Shown: positions 1-8,450 of the stretch, piece after piece
How the letters are laid out: each line of letters begins with the position of its first letter
Position numbering within the stretch: position 1 is the first letter of the stretch
Source: a virus
Length of the DNA stretch: 43,588 nt
IMG/VR virus record: IMGVR_UViG_3300031952_000036
Location: 1 to 43,588 of that record
Reading direction: 5' to 3' (one strand)
Position numbers and translations under genes: made by a program
Notes under the pieces: model-generated
Seen by the model: only the letters and a program-made list of their open reading frames with translations
What the model was told of the DNA's origin: nothing
Databases searched by the model: none

Positions 1-167
1 GCCAATAACTTCATTCATTATACATCCGTCCTAAACCATAGTCTTCCAGTTTGTGTACACCCAGTATCATCCGTCCTATTCTCCACACACATCCCCTTAA
101 TTTGCATATTCTGCATATCCATATCATCCGCCGTCTTCATCTCCGTATCCCCACCATCCACCTCCCA
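1..167. repeat. Terminal direct repeat, left copy
   Basis: These 167 bases recur at the right end of the window (43422-43588). The only difference seen is G at 41 against A at 43462. Genes 18-518 and 42636-43439 join in TAATG fashion across the repeat, so the molecule is most simply a circular or circularly permuted genome whose assembly was cut open with an overlap. The mismatch may be strain variation or a read error. A true fixed terminal repeat of a linear virion genome cannot be excluded, but the cut lies inside a coding region, which argues for an assembly overlap. Confidence 0.9.
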
Positions 168-518
168 CAACATAGTCGCCACTTGTGTTCCCACATATGT
201 CTTAGTCGCTTTCTGTGTGGCTATCTTCGAGTCGGAGTTGGCTGCCAACGTCCCATCCGTATCCAATGCAGATGTCAACAATAGGGCTGTCTTCGCTATC
301 CCCCCATCCTCTATCTGTCCATCTTCATTCAACGAAGCAATATGTCCATCCGTCGGTGTGTCTGCCGTCTCCGTCACTCTACTAAACAATCGAAGGAGGG
401 ACTCTTCTATCACATTCCCCATCCTAAATAGATATTCCTCCAACTGTCTATCCTTCTCCTCCTGACTACCAGACAAGAATTGAAATCGTGGAGGTAGTTG
501 TATATTAAACTCTCCCAT
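18..518 (-). CDS. Fibre/virion-associated protein with ATQKATKTYV motif
   Basis: 166 aa. The middle (about residues 75-115) reads ALDTDGTLAANSDSKIATQK followed by ATKTYVGTQVA. This segment is widespread in phage tail-fibre and baseplate-appendage proteins, where it precedes distal fibre domains. The N-terminus (PPRFQFLSGSQEEKDRQLEE) is predicted helical. There is no enzymatic motif. The ATG at 518 overlaps the stop of the upstream gene (518-2821) by one base (TAATG), and its own stop overlaps the ATG of the next gene, which lies at 43439 across the circular junction. Function as a tail appendage is inferred from motif and context; the exact role is unknown. Confidence 0.6.
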   Translation of the reverse strand: MGEFNIQLPPRFQFLSGSQEEKDRQLEEYLFRMGNVIEESLLRLFSRVTETADTPTDGHIASLNEDGQIEDGGIAKTALLLTSALDTDGTLAANSDSKIATQKATKTYVGTQVATMLWEVDGGDTEMKTADDMDMQNMQIKGMCVENRTDDTGCTQTGRLWFRTDV

Positions 519-2821
519 TACGCCACCCCTCTATCAGATGCTTCTAAATATCCAAGTTCAACTTGGCGGAGACTAAACGTCTCACTTAATTGGTAGTTGC
601 GGAAACGAAACCTAACTTGAGACGAATTGATGTTGAGGTCATACTTATACTCTTTCCACTCCTCAGTTAGAGTGAATGTGACTGGAACTGAGTAAGTACT
701 TCCTAAATCAGTGGAATACGATACCATAACAGTATCTCCTGTCGCCTCAAATCCAAGTGACATCCAATTAGTCACTCCCCTTCTATAACTGTCCCCAACC
801 ACAAAGTCTTTAGTATCCCAATATCCGTCTATGGCGACACCTGCATTATTTAGTATCGACTCATCATCTTTATATACAATTCCATTTGCATCTCCATATA
901 TATTGAAGGAAGAGAGAGTCTCATTGGTGGTGTCATTCCACCTAATCGCTACCTCATCCCACGTCGTTGTAGCCGTCCCTATAGTGTCCCACGTAAACGC
1001 CCCCTCCACCCTCTTATATTGACCAAAGGCGGTGTAGGAACGGCTACCTCTAGACCAACTTCCATTGTCTAGACTGTAGGTGAAGTAACAATTGGGGGTG
1101 GAGGAACCGATGAGGGGGAAGTAGACACGAATCTCGTGCTGTTCTTCTAAATACACTGTGAATGAGAGGTGGATGTAGGTGGGGTTGATGAGAGAGAAGA
1201 TTTCTTTACTTACTCTATCCCCTATCGACTCCACATCTGTCCCCCCTCTATATAGATAGATGTCATCCCACCCTAAGAAGATGTGTTTATCACCTAAATT
1301 AGCAACCCCTCTTTCTGATGGCACTCCCTTCCCATTCACTCGAGTGTAGAAAGCGAAAGGTCTGCTAGTAAGTCCTATATATTCCTGCATAACTATCGTC
1401 TTCTTCCCATATAGCACAACATAGTTCCCTAGTTTATGTGCAGTCTGTATTACATCCTCACCAAAAGTGGAGTCTAAGTCGACATCTCCAGCGCCTGATG
1501 CGTCGTCTGTCCAATCTGTCGCCACAGGCGGAGTACTCACCCCTCCAATAATCGTCCACATCACTCGTCTAGGAGCGTCTGCAGCCAAGATGTGATAGAT
1601 ACAGAGGCGTTCACCTAACATCGCCATCGCCTTACAACCTAAATTAGCTCCCCCAGTCACCTTCACGAAAAGTCCAGCCCCCATATCCCAATAGAGGAGG
1701 GGGTCTTCAGTGCCGTTACTGAAGATGTAGTAGTCGTTAACAACTGCTGCAACTACATTGTTGTCTACATCACCAGTAGACTCTATAGTGCACATAATGT
1801 CATCTAAGTTCACAATCTGTGCCCCTATATCAGACACCACCACCAACGAAACAGACTCGATTGCAGTCAAGTCGGTGGGACACGTAACCCCAGCATGTGT
1901 AGCGGCTGGAGACGCTAAAGCTACACTTACCTCTTTCCACACCCCAGCCGTTAAGGCAGGGACGTTGTATTCTGCCCACACATCTCCACCCGTCCCCATA
2001 GATGGACTATAAGATGCACTTGCAGATGGAGAGGCAGATGGACTGCCACTGAGAGAGGCAGATGGACTTGCACTAATAGAAGGTGAGGGACTGGCTGAGA
2101 GACTCTCACTTGGACTTGCACTAACTGAGGCAGAGGGAGATGTAGATGGACTGGCACTTATCGATGCGGATGGACTTGTACTAGATGATGGACTTCCACT
2201 AACAGACGCGGATGGAGAGTGACTAACCCCCTCATCTATCCTCTTATCACTCAACCTAATACGAAGTTGACCAGCCACCACTGTCACACTACTCTTGATG
2301 TAGAAATGGAGATGGTCATACGTATGCAAGTCCTTGACCGCAAAGTCTTTATATGCAGCTATATCATCCGTGAATGCAGCTGGGATGGTGACTGCTATTG
2401 AATACGTTCCTTTCCTTGCATTAGTAGATGTTGCACATGTCACCGCTCCTTCTACTGCCCAAGCAGCCTCACAGTCATCTATCACCACCCCTTCAGTTAT
2501 ACATTCTAGGAGGTCGGAGGAAGTATTGTAGTCATAGACGTTAGTGGTGGTATGTACAATTAACTTCTCATTCTCATTATTCTTAACATATTGTCTAGTC
2601 AACATTACTGTTGAAGTGAGAGGAGTTGTGGAAGTGCCAGCAAAGAAGTCAGTTCCACGTGCCTTCTCCACCACTTTATCTCGAAACGTTACTTCCTCGC
2701 ACTCTGGCGTGTATGTCTCCGCAATCATTGTTGAGGGAGTGGAGTAGTCGAGACCACTATCTAACCCAACAATGGAATGGTATTGTCGTTTTTGAGTAGG
2801 TAACTTTCTCTTCTTATTCAT
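518..2821 (-). CDS. Tail hub/nozzle-like beta-propeller protein with Ser/Pro/Ala repeat insert
   Basis: 767 aa. The N-terminal segment (IVGLDSGLDYSTPSTMIAET) and the long C-terminal beta-rich part resemble the propeller-type tail hub or nozzle proteins of short-tailed phages (P22 gp10-like in pattern). That C-terminal part has repeated blades such as LGNYVVLYGKKTIVMQEYIG, NLGDKHIFLGWDDIYLYRGG and the SIGDRVSKEIF segment. Residues about 201-276 are an inserted low-complexity run of [17 protein letters not shown] units, like that in gene 5208-6737. Start ATG at 2821 overlaps the upstream stop as TAATG. The propeller assignment is by pattern only; an adhesin or other tail protein is possible. 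Confidence 0.5.
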   Translation of the reverse strand: MNKKRKLPTQKRQYHSIVGLDSGLDYSTPSTMIAETYTPECEEVTFRDKVVEKARGTDFFAGTSTTPLTSTVMLTRQYVKNNENEKLIVHTTTNVYDYNTSSDLLECITEGVVIDDCEAAWAVEGAVTCATSTNARKGTYSIAVTIPAAFTDDIAAYKDFAVKDLHTYDHLHFYIKSSVTVVAGQLRIRLSDKRIDEGVSHSPSASVSGSPSSSTSPSASISASPSTSPSASVSASPSESLSASPSPSISASPSASLSGSPSASPSASASYSPSMGTGGDVWAEYNVPALTAGVWKEVSVALASPAATHAGVTCPTDLTAIESVSLVVVSDIGAQIVNLDDIMCTIESTGDVDNNVVAAVVNDYYIFSNGTEDPLLYWDMGAGLFVKVTGGANLGCKAMAMLGERLCIYHILAADAPRRVMWTIIGGVSTPPVATDWTDDASGAGDVDLDSTFGEDVIQTAHKLGNYVVLYGKKTIVMQEYIGLTSRPFAFYTRVNGKGVPSERGVANLGDKHIFLGWDDIYLYRGGTDVESIGDRVSKEIFSLINPTYIHLSFTVYLEEQHEIRVYFPLIGSSTPNCYFTYSLDNGSWSRGSRSYTAFGQYKRVEGAFTWDTIGTATTTWDEVAIRWNDTTNETLSSFNIYGDANGIVYKDDESILNNAGVAIDGYWDTKDFVVGDSYRRGVTNWMSLGFEATGDTVMVSYSTDLGSTYSVPVTFTLTEEWKEYKYDLNINSSQVRFRFRNYQLSETFSLRQVELGYLEASDRGVA
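1995..2220 (-). repeat. Ser/Pro/Ala-rich degenerate repeat inside hub-like gene
   Basis: This stretch encodes about 75 residues built from SASPSxSx octads (24-base period). Serine, alanine and proline codons vary freely between units, so the repetition is strong in the protein but weak in the DNA. It separates an N-terminal domain from the propeller-like domain and probably forms an extended surface linker. Confidence 0.85.
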
Positions 2822-3561
2822 TACGCCGTCCTTTTCCAGAAGTAGACTACAATATAAGGTTGAAGATTGTTATGAGCTGTTCCACCTCCAGTTGACTCAC
2901 TTGTTACAGTCTCACTTGTTCCAGATGTATATCTTGGTCCGCCATCAGCATAAGCAGCACCTGTTCCAAACTTAATGGGATGCGTATGTGCAGGCATCTC
3001 AGCAGTAATTAAAGTATGTGTGGACTCACCACCTGTCGCACCTGCCGCATATGCAGCGTCTGACGTACCATTCCCCACTAACACACGACCATCTCCAAAC
3101 GCCACCCAAGTCCCAAACCCAAATACAGTTGCTGGATTGGTTGCAACTATCGTTGTATATATACATCCAATGGGATAGATGAAGGCTAGCATAGTTATCA
3201 TAGTTGCTAAAGTGGCAGGATACACTCCCCCTAAAGCTAGAGCGTTTAACTTCCCATCTTTAGTTATCTGTACATCAACGTTATCTTCTCCTGTGTATGT
3301 CAATTCGGGTATGACGCCAGAGAGTTGAGCTCCTAATATAGGCACACCATCAGCTCCCGTCCCAATATCCGCCGCCTCAATCAACGTCATCTGCTTATGT
3401 CGACCACACGCTGCGTTCTGCCCACTACTAGGAAAATAATGGTCGACTTCTAGTATTTCACGGACTTGTTTCTTATACTCCTTTATCCTATCATCCCCAT
3501 CTCTAACGTAAGATGTACCTGCAGGAGTAGCTTCATTTAATGCAACTGTCGGTATAGCCAT
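2821..3561 (-). CDS. Tail fibre/receptor-binding protein with phage collar domain
   Basis: 246 aa. The C-terminal half has the hallmarks of the phage tail-collar (T4 gp12-like tip) domain. PIGCIYTTIVATNPATVFGF is followed by GTWVAFGDGRVLVG, the histidine motif MPAHTHP, and a terminal HNNLQPYIVVYFWKR. In characterised phages these domains trimerise at the fibre tip and can coordinate metal through the HxH motif. The N-terminal 120 residues (VALNEATPAGTSYVRDGDDR onward) form an attachment region typical of short environmental-phage fibres. It lies directly upstream (in transcription) of the hub-like gene, with a TAATG overlap. A receptor-binding or appendage role is well supported; the receptor is unknown. 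Confidence 0.82.
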   Translation of the reverse strand: MAIPTVALNEATPAGTSYVRDGDDRIKEYKKQVREILEVDHYFPSSGQNAACGRHKQMTLIEAADIGTGADGVPILGAQLSGVIPELTYTGEDNVDVQITKDGKLNALALGGVYPATLATMITMLAFIYPIGCIYTTIVATNPATVFGFGTWVAFGDGRVLVGNGTSDAAYAAGATGGESTHTLITAEMPAHTHPIKFGTGAAYADGGPRYTSGTSETVTSESTGGGTAHNNLQPYIVVYFWKRTA

Positions 3562-3981
3562 CTATCCCTCCTTCACCACCTTAGCCTTATTCAACACATC
3601 GTCCAATCTGATAAGAATACGGTTCACTTCTCGTTGGACGGAGATTTCAGCTTGGTGAAACTTCCTATCCATAAAGTCGAAGATGTCGTCATCCATCTCC
3701 ACCATCCCATCTTTATGTCCTTCCAATGCATCCATCATCTTTCCATACGTACGATGAACTGCCATCGACACCTCTACTGTCGGCACCAATCTCCCTGTCC
3801 TTATATCCACCTTCGGTTTATTTATCGCTCTCTCCACCATCACGCTTATCCACTGTATAGCGACATCATAGGCTGGTACCACTTCCTCTTTAGTCTTTGG
3901 TGTCCCATCTTTATTGACGCCATCCTCAACCTGTCTCATCACTTTCTCGTCCAATTTAATGTTTAAGTCTATCTTCTTCAT
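3562..3981 (-). CDS. Hypothetical helical protein in tail module
   Basis: 139 aa, charged and mostly helical. No domain recognised. The N-terminus (KKIDLNIKLDEKVMRQVEDG) is followed by helices rich in M, R and D. Ribosome binding site GGAGAAG lies just before the ATG at 3981. It sits between the lysis-like cluster and the collar protein. It could be a small assembly chaperone or structural adaptor; nothing in the sequence decides this. Confidence 0.6.
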   Translation of the reverse strand: MKKIDLNIKLDEKVMRQVEDGVNKDGTPKTKEEVVPAYDVAIQWISVMVERAINKPKVDIRTGRLVPTVEVSMAVHRTYGKMMDALEGHKDGMVEMDDDIFDFMDRKFHQAEISVQREVNRILIRLDDVLNKAKVVKEG

Positions 3982-4010
3982 CTTCTCTCCTTTAGTTAAG
4001 GTTAGTTGTA

Positions 4011-4217
4011 CTACCGTAAATTAACCGCCTTTATCTTAGCATCCATCACCCTACCAACCGCCCTGTCTGATAACAACCACCCATCATACTTAGCAGTTAT
4101 AGTCTGGTCTTTCTTCACCCTAATGAGTTCAGTCTGGTCTAATACGTAGACAGATGTTCTAGCGCAGCCTACCAAAACCATCGATAAAATCAGAAGGACT
4201 ATCATTCTTGTTCGCAT
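4011..4217 (-). CDS. Small lipoprotein, outer-spanin candidate
   Basis: 68 aa from the ATG at 4217. A longer frame exists, but this start gives a clean signal peptide: MRTR, a hydrophobic stretch, then lipobox LVGC, predicting lipidation at Cys18. The mature 50 residues include a KYDGWLLSDRAV segment. The gene begins inside the 3' end of the preceding membrane-protein gene (4159-4341) in another frame, an overlap typical of two-component spanin (Rz/Rz1) genes. A lipoprotein implies a host with a periplasm and outer membrane. An unrelated phage lipoprotein is possible because the mature part is not proline-rich like classical Rz1. Confidence 0.55.
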   Translation of the reverse strand: MRTRMIVLLILSMVLVGCARTSVYVLDQTELIRVKKDQTITAKYDGWLLSDRAVGRVMDAKIKAVNLR

Positions 4218-4341
4218 TATCCAAATCCTTTCGTGCCAGTTCTGCCTGTCTTCTCCTCTCAGCATTCTTCCTACCAAAGTGCCTCCACAATCCAATTATT
4301 ATGGCTAGGACAGAACTTACTATGACAAGGAGAGAATTCAT
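4159..4341 (-). CDS. Small N-terminally anchored membrane protein, possible inner spanin
   Basis: 60 aa. One N-terminal membrane segment (LLVIVSSVLAIIIGLW) is followed by a basic, then charged helical tail (GRKNAERRRQAELARKDLD). Its ATG overlaps the stop of the holin-like gene by four bases (ATGA), and its 3' end contains the start of the lipoprotein gene. This position and topology fit an i-spanin, but it is much shorter than usual (typically well over 100 aa). The assignment is contextual. Confidence 0.5.
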   Translation of the reverse strand: MNSLLVIVSSVLAIIIGLWRHFGRKNAERRRQAELARKDLDNANKNDSPSDFIDGFGRLR

Positions 4342-4559
4342 TTGAGTAAGTACCCCTTAATCTTCTCAATCAACTCATCCACGAAATTCATTGCGTTCCT
4401 AACAGCCGCTACCAACTTCTCCGCAATAGCCTTCGTCATAAATAGACTGAGAAGGTTGACTACACCTGTAAGCAACTCTTTAATAGCCTTTACTATAGCT
4501 TGTAGACAGCCGAGGAGAGTTGCACCATTAACCAAAACCCAAGTAATAATCTTCCCCAT
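4338..4559 (-). CDS. Holin-like amphipathic membrane protein
   Basis: 73 aa. Two moderately hydrophobic helices (IITWVLVNGATLLGCLQAI and ELLTGVVNLLSLFM) are followed by an amphipathic helix and a lysine-rich end (EKIKGYLLK). Size, charge and position next to a small membrane protein and a lipoprotein fit a holin. A strong AAGGAGGTG site precedes the ATG. No endolysin is adjacent, so the lysis role is inferred from the cluster only. Confidence 0.45.
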   Translation of the reverse strand: MGKIITWVLVNGATLLGCLQAIVKAIKELLTGVVNLLSLFMTKAIAEKLVAAVRNAMNFVDELIEKIKGYLLK

Positions 4560-4576
4560 TTAAATCACCTCCTTAT

Positions 4577-4771
4577 TTAAGTTTTACTCTTCTTCAACAA
4601 ACTAATGTAGTTGTCCACACTGCCCATAAAGTCGTCGATACGCTTATTGGTGTCGGTAAACTTCGCGTCCAGATATTTCTCTAAGTTGCTATGAACTTCA
4701 CGACAATCCTTTCGTTTAACGTACTTTCCATTAGAGTTGCTAAACTGAATCTCCACTCCAAAGACGTTCAC
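4577..4771 (-). CDS. Small phage protein with predicted coiled coil
   Basis: 64 aa, GTG start at 4771 preceded by AGGAGGAG. It begins NVFGVEIQFSNSNGKYVKRK and continues with a helical EKYLDAKFTDTNKRIDDFM segment. Small proteins of this type commonly sit just before holin-like genes in environmental phages. No function is known and no membrane segment is visible. Confidence 0.6.
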   Translation of the reverse strand: MNVFGVEIQFSNSNGKYVKRKDCREVHSNLEKYLDAKFTDTNKRIDDFMGSVDNYISLLKKSKT

Positions 4772-4826
4772 TTCTACTCCTCCTGTTTAGATTTACTCGC
4801 TTCCACTAAATTTTCCATAGTCTTTC

Positions 4827-5036
4827 TCAAGTTAACGCCACCGTCTTCACTGTCCCCGATTGGTTATAACATAAATATAATGTGCTGTCTTTAGAGTCTA
4901 TCCAGAAGCACATCTCCTCATCATCTATCTGTGTATCTCCAATCCCTGCGCCTGGCTCAGTAGATGAAGTCAACACTCTTGGATAGAATCCTGCTGTGCC
5001 TGAAAATTCTAAATCAGCGTATAATGTTTTAGACAT
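4827..5036 (-). CDS. Small virion-type beta protein
   Basis: 69 aa. Includes the pattern DEEMCFWIDSKDSTLYLCYN, a short beta motif that recurs in tail-appendage and decoration proteins of environmental phages. The ATG overlaps the preceding coiled-coil gene by 8 bases, suggesting coupled translation. No catalytic motif. Probably a minor structural component. Confidence 0.55.
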   Translation of the reverse strand: MSKTLYADLEFSGTAGFYPRVLTSSTEPGAGIGDTQIDDEEMCFWIDSKDSTLYLCYNQSGTVKTVALT

Positions 5037-5175
5037 CTGTCTCCATTTCCTTTATAGATTGCTGTGCCTTGCGTAAACTCTCATTTATCTTATCTCTCTC
5101 TATCAATAATCTATAACAGAGAGCTTCCTTCTCCACCTTCGACAACATCTCCAATTTCTCAGACTCACTATCCAT
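5029..5175 (-). CDS. Short coiled-coil protein
   Basis: 48 aa. The start at ATG 5175 is chosen because AAAGGAGGTAGG lies immediately upstream; a longer in-frame extension would overlap the previous gene's ribosome-binding region. The sequence is almost entirely charged heptads (ESEKLEMLSKVEKEALCYRL and on). It lies between the LamG/repeat protein and the small beta protein. Function unknown. Confidence 0.55.
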   Translation of the reverse strand: MDSESEKLEMLSKVEKEALCYRLLIERDKINESLRKAQQSIKEMETDV

Positions 5176-5207
5176 CCTACCTCCTTTCATAAACCTACTC
5201 ATTCTGT

Positions 5208-6737
5208 TTACCATTTATTCCTCTCGAATAGTATACCATCTATATATAGATCTAAAGTATCATTCCCACCTCCATCAGTGTTGTTTATGAAGTAAGTGTT
5301 CTCATCTCCTACTAAACCACTGGGGCTGGCTGAGACACTTGCACTTACAGAAGCAGATGGACTCCCAGAGATAGATGCGCTTGGAGATGCTGATGGAGAT
5401 GCAGAGATACTTTCACTCGGACTCGCCGATAGTGATGCAGAGACAGAAGCAGAGGGACTAGCTGACACTGATGCTGAAGGAGAGGCACTTATTGATGCAC
5501 TAGGAGATGCAGAGACACTAGCAGATGGACTAGCCGAAACGCTGGCACTAGGTGAGGCGGATATAGATGCGCTTGGACTAGCAGATACACTTGCAGAAGG
5601 GGATGCAGATATAGACTCACTAGGACTTGCACTGATACTTGCGCTGGGTGAAGCTGACACACTAGCCGATGGAGATGCAGAAATACTAGCAGATGGACTG
5701 GCTGAGATAGATGCACTTGGACTTGCCGACACGCTTTCAGATGGACTTGCGGATATTGATGCACTAGGAGAAGCTGATATACTCTTAGAGGGACTTGCAC
5801 TCATCGACTCAGAGGGACTAGCTGAGATAGATGCAGAAGGACTCTCGGATATAGACGCTGATGGAGACGCACTAACACTCGCACTTGGTGATGCGCTGAT
5901 ACTGGCAGAAGGAGATGCAGAAGGGCTAACACTAGGCGAAACACTTGGAGATACAGAGGGAGAGACGGAGGGACTGGCGGATGGTGAACTTACTACTCCA
6001 CTTATCCATATCTTTCTTGGTTGAATGAAACAATAAGGTTCGGCGTAGAGTTGTTGGATTTGATTAGCAGTTAGATCTACATTCCAAACTTGAACACTTG
6101 CAATTACTCCAGGAAAGAATAAATCAGGCGTTCCATTATTGTCTCTACATCCTATATTAAATGTTTCTGGGGTTCCTGTATTCTGCAAATTTCCTGTGGC
6201 AGCAGCACTTATCACAAATTTTCCATTTATATATATCATAACTAATGCGCCATTATAAACTCCAATAAGATGATACCATTTTCCTGAAACTAAAGGAGAA
6301 GTTGTGGTTTTTGCAGAAACATATCCACCATTGTATATTTCAAATCTCACTTCGTCTGCGTCTAATTGAATGAGATTATAATGGCCTCTATCTTTTCTTA
6401 CTATATTAAATTCTGCCCAACTTGTAGAACCAATTTTTACTATTGCACTTACAGTTAATTTGTTTCCTAATATGTCTAATCTTTTTCCATCAACGTTCCC
6501 ACAAGTTAGATAATCATTCGTTCCATCAAAATTAAAAGCTCTACCTTTTACAGTGGAAACCCAACTAGCCCCATTTATAGCGGTTGCGTTATAATTGTGA
6601 ACTAAATCTCTTGTAATGAGTCCGTATCCCTCATTCATCAGCCAACAGCCGACAAGCCCTTTTGATAGAGAATGTCCCCAATTTATCTGAGAACCTAATG
6701 GAGGTTTACTAACCCAAGGAGATATTATTCGTCCCAT
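5208..6737 (-). CDS. LamG/concanavalin-like virion protein with long Ser/Pro/Ala repeat
   Basis: 509 aa in three parts. Residues about 25-240 form a LamG/concanavalin A-like lectin fold: [49 protein letters not shown] and a final [20 protein letters not shown] are signature strands. Residues about 249-474 are roughly 28 degenerate octads ([17 protein letters not shown]). A short C-terminal piece ([20 protein letters not shown]) ends the protein. In the family, LamG domains bind carbohydrate or mediate adhesion, so this is probably a stalked surface appendage. The repeat is a good candidate acceptor for sugars made or transferred by the glycosyltransferases at 7656-9823. Confidence 0.75.
   Translation of the reverse strand: MGRIISPWVSKPPLGSQINWGHSLSKGLVGCWLMNEGYGLITRDLVHNYNATAINGASWVSTVKGRAFNFDGTNDYLTCGNVDGKRLDILGNKLTVSAIVKIGSTSWAEFNIVRKDRGHYNLIQLDADEVRFEIYNGGYVSAKTTTSPLVSGKWYHLIGVYNGALVMIYINGKFVISAAATGNLQNTGTPETFNIGCRDNNGTPDLFFPGVIASVQVWNVDLTANQIQQLYAEPYCFIQPRKIWISGVVSSPSASPSVSPSVSPSVSPSVSPSASPSASISASPSASVSASPSASISESPSASISASPSESMSASPSKSISASPSASISASPSESVSASPSASISASPSASISASPSASVSASPSASISASPSESISASPSASVSASPSASISASPSASVSASPSASVSASPSASISASPSASVSASPSASVSASLSASPSESISASPSASPSASISGSPSASVSASVSASPSGLVGDENTYFINNTDGGGNDTLDLYIDGILFERNKW
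5316..5990 (-). repeat. Long Ser/Pro/Ala octad repeat tract
   Basis: About 675 bases coding for roughly 225 residues of SASPSASx units (24-base period) with occasional E, K, L or G substitutions. Synonymous codons are shuffled between units, so direct DNA repeats are short. The opposite strand is also open through the tract (an Ala/Asp/Glu/Leu-rich mirror frame), which is a by-product of the composition. Confidence 0.9.
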
Positions 6738-6756
6738 AACTTATCCTTAAACTATC

Positions 6757-7389
6757 TTATACAGCCGTAACATTTGAAATTCTGCAACGAGTGAATATGT
6801 CAGCACCTGTGGAATTCTTATTATTGTATACAACTCTCACCCTGTTTGTAGACATCGGTATAGCCACAACATATTGAGCTACTACTGAAGAAGGAGGAGC
6901 TGCGTCAATTTCCCATATATCGCTTGCAGCAGCAGTCTGCTGATATTTAAGCCCGTCTAATATGGTTATGCTATCTCCAGCGTCTCCTTCATTTGATACT
7001 TGAAATACAATCTCTGAACTTGCTGGAGTGCTATTCTCAATGAATAGAAATTTAGCAGGATGGTCAAGGTTGAGGGTATCTGGGTTTGTAATAGGTATTA
7101 CTGTTTCTCCTGCATTAACCGTTCCTGTAAAGTCTGCTTTGATTGCTGTGCCTGTCGGGCCGCCAAGAGTAGTTAACACCGACCAGTTTTCATCATTTGC
7201 TGTCTCACTGCAAACCTCCACATATATAGTCGCACCCACCGTCTCCGCAGTTGCCTCAGCTAAACAAGCGTCTATATGAAGCATAGCCTCATACATACCT
7301 GCACAATCTGTTGTTGCACCTTCCCTTGTAGTTCCTGCTGTTACTTCTGCCCACGCATCTACCGCCGCTACTGCCTTAGTTAATGCCAT
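6757..7389 (-). CDS. Virion-associated beta-rich protein
   Basis: 210 aa, Ala/Thr/Val-rich with no charged helices. Begins ALTKAVAAVDAWAEVTAGTT and ends with a strand series (VVAQYVVAIPMSTNRVRVVY, then FTRCRISNVTAV). Composition and gene position match small appendage or decoration proteins. A good ribosome binding site (AGGAGG) precedes the ATG at 7389. No named family can be assigned with confidence. Confidence 0.6.
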   Translation of the reverse strand: MALTKAVAAVDAWAEVTAGTTREGATTDCAGMYEAMLHIDACLAEATAETVGATIYVEVCSETANDENWSVLTTLGGPTGTAIKADFTGTVNAGETVIPITNPDTLNLDHPAKFLFIENSTPASSEIVFQVSNEGDAGDSITILDGLKYQQTAAASDIWEIDAAPPSSVVAQYVVAIPMSTNRVRVVYNNKNSTGADIFTRCRISNVTAV

Positions 7390-7399
7390 GACATCCTCC

Positions 7400-7678
7400 T
7401 TACAATACTAATCCATTTTGGATGTTTGTTACCGCAGTATTTAACTGTGAACTATCAAATATAACTTTTTCTGATTTGTATTTATCTATTTCATCTTGCA
7501 TCAACCCTGTTACCAATGCTACCTTACTAGATATAGAATCCCCAGCAAGGAATTGAATTTGAATATCCCTGTTTAATACTTCAACCGTATCTTCTTTCAA
7601 TACTAAATTGAATGTAATGTTATGAAGTTTAGGTTGACCATAACTGACTGACTTTTTACTTACTATTGCTGTTAACAT
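7400..7678 (-). CDS. Hypothetical small protein of the glycosylation/tail cluster
   Basis: 92 aa. Contains beta strands (HNITFNLVLKEDTVEVLNRD) and a C-terminal helical part (MQDEIDKYKSEKVIF). The ATG at 7678 overlaps the end of the glycosyltransferase-like gene by 23 bases and has AGGAGGGG upstream, so the two are translationally linked. Function unknown. Confidence 0.6.
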   Translation of the reverse strand: MLTAIVSKKSVSYGQPKLHNITFNLVLKEDTVEVLNRDIQIQFLAGDSISSKVALVTGLMQDEIDKYKSEKVIFDSSQLNTAVTNIQNGLVL

Positions 7679-8450
7679 TTTCCCCTCCTATAACTGTCTT
7701 CCACTCTCCCCAATACGGGATACTGTAGCACTTATCCCTTCCGTGTCTTGTCCCACTAAAATTATTTCCGTGTCTTATATCTATGTTAGGTATCTCTGTT
7801 CTAAATGCAATCGCCCTCCTCAACCCTATATCCTTCCCAAAGTCTTTCAAGGATGCAAGATATCTCAAATATTCAACCCTGTGGTCACACACTCCAAACT
7901 CACACACTTCTATACCATTCACAAACGCTTCCTCTGGCGTACACACCCCAAACTCACACGCCCCTGGTTGACCTTTTCTAATCATCCCCCCAGCCGCAAT
8001 CATCTTCACCTTATCTATAGCTGACACTCTCGTTAATTCAGTATTCGCTATCATCATCGAAAGTATTTTACGTCTGGCGAATGTATACTTCCCATCTGAC
8101 GCCCTAACTAACCAATGATTGACGTTGTAGAAGAAACGCTCATCCCTCACTTTATAATCTAATGGAGGTAACCAGTTAAAATGTTCTTTAGTATATAGAC
8201 AATCGTGTTCTGCAAGAGCAACATATTTAGTCTTCGCTCTCTCCACCCCAGCCAATATCTGCTTATACAATGAGAGGTGACTTCTCCCTATCTCTCCAAC
8301 ACAGATGTTCTCCCCAAAGTCGATAGGTTTCTGGGACACAGAGATGATAGGTTTCCCATCTGCCGCCTCTAGTATGTTCTTCTGACAGAACCTAAACAGT
8401 TTCTCATCTATAAAGTTATCAGTATAGTAAACTATTGTCGTATCAGCCAT
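7656..8450 (-). CDS. Glycosyltransferase-like protein
   Basis: 264 aa. It begins TTIVYYTDNFIDEKLFRFCQ, followed by a nucleotide-sugar-binding-like fold. It has a acidic YVALAEHDCLY segment at about residue 98 that occupies the place of the DxD motif in GT-A enzymes, and a conserved FFYNVNHWLVRA segment. Related phage proteins are annotated as glycosyltransferases, acting on phage DNA, virion proteins or host envelope. It overlaps the adjacent GT2-methyltransferase gene by 19 bases. Substrate unknown; serine-rich repeats in neighbouring virion proteins are a plausible acceptor. The family match is by fold pattern, so activity is inferred. Confidence 0.6.
   Translation of the reverse strand: MADTTIVYYTDNFIDEKLFRFCQKNILEAADGKPIISVSQKPIDFGENICVGEIGRSHLSLYKQILAGVERAKTKYVALAEHDCLYTKEHFNWLPPLDYKVRDERFFYNVNHWLVRASDGKYTFARRKILSMMIANTELTRVSAIDKVKMIAAGGMIRKGQPGACEFGVCTPEEAFVNGIEVCEFGVCDHRVEYLRYLASLKDFGKDIGLRRAIAFRTEIPNIDIRHGNNFSGTRHGRDKCYSIPYWGEWKTVIGGENVNSNSK

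Noticed and set aside
5316-5990. Repeat tract resembling a CRISPR array
   Set aside because: The 24-base units are coding, degenerate and lack spacers; no cas genes are present (the Cas4-like nuclease is a phage replication gene).
5296-6024. 242-codon open frame on the plus strand through the repeat tract
   Set aside because: Ala/Asp/Glu/Leu-rich mirror of the Ser/Pro/Ala repeat on the minus strand; no ribosome binding site and a real gene lies on the opposite strand.
1995-6737. Diversity-generating retroelement suggested by repeated variable Ser tracts
   Set aside because: No reverse transcriptase gene, template repeat or adenine-specific variation is visible.
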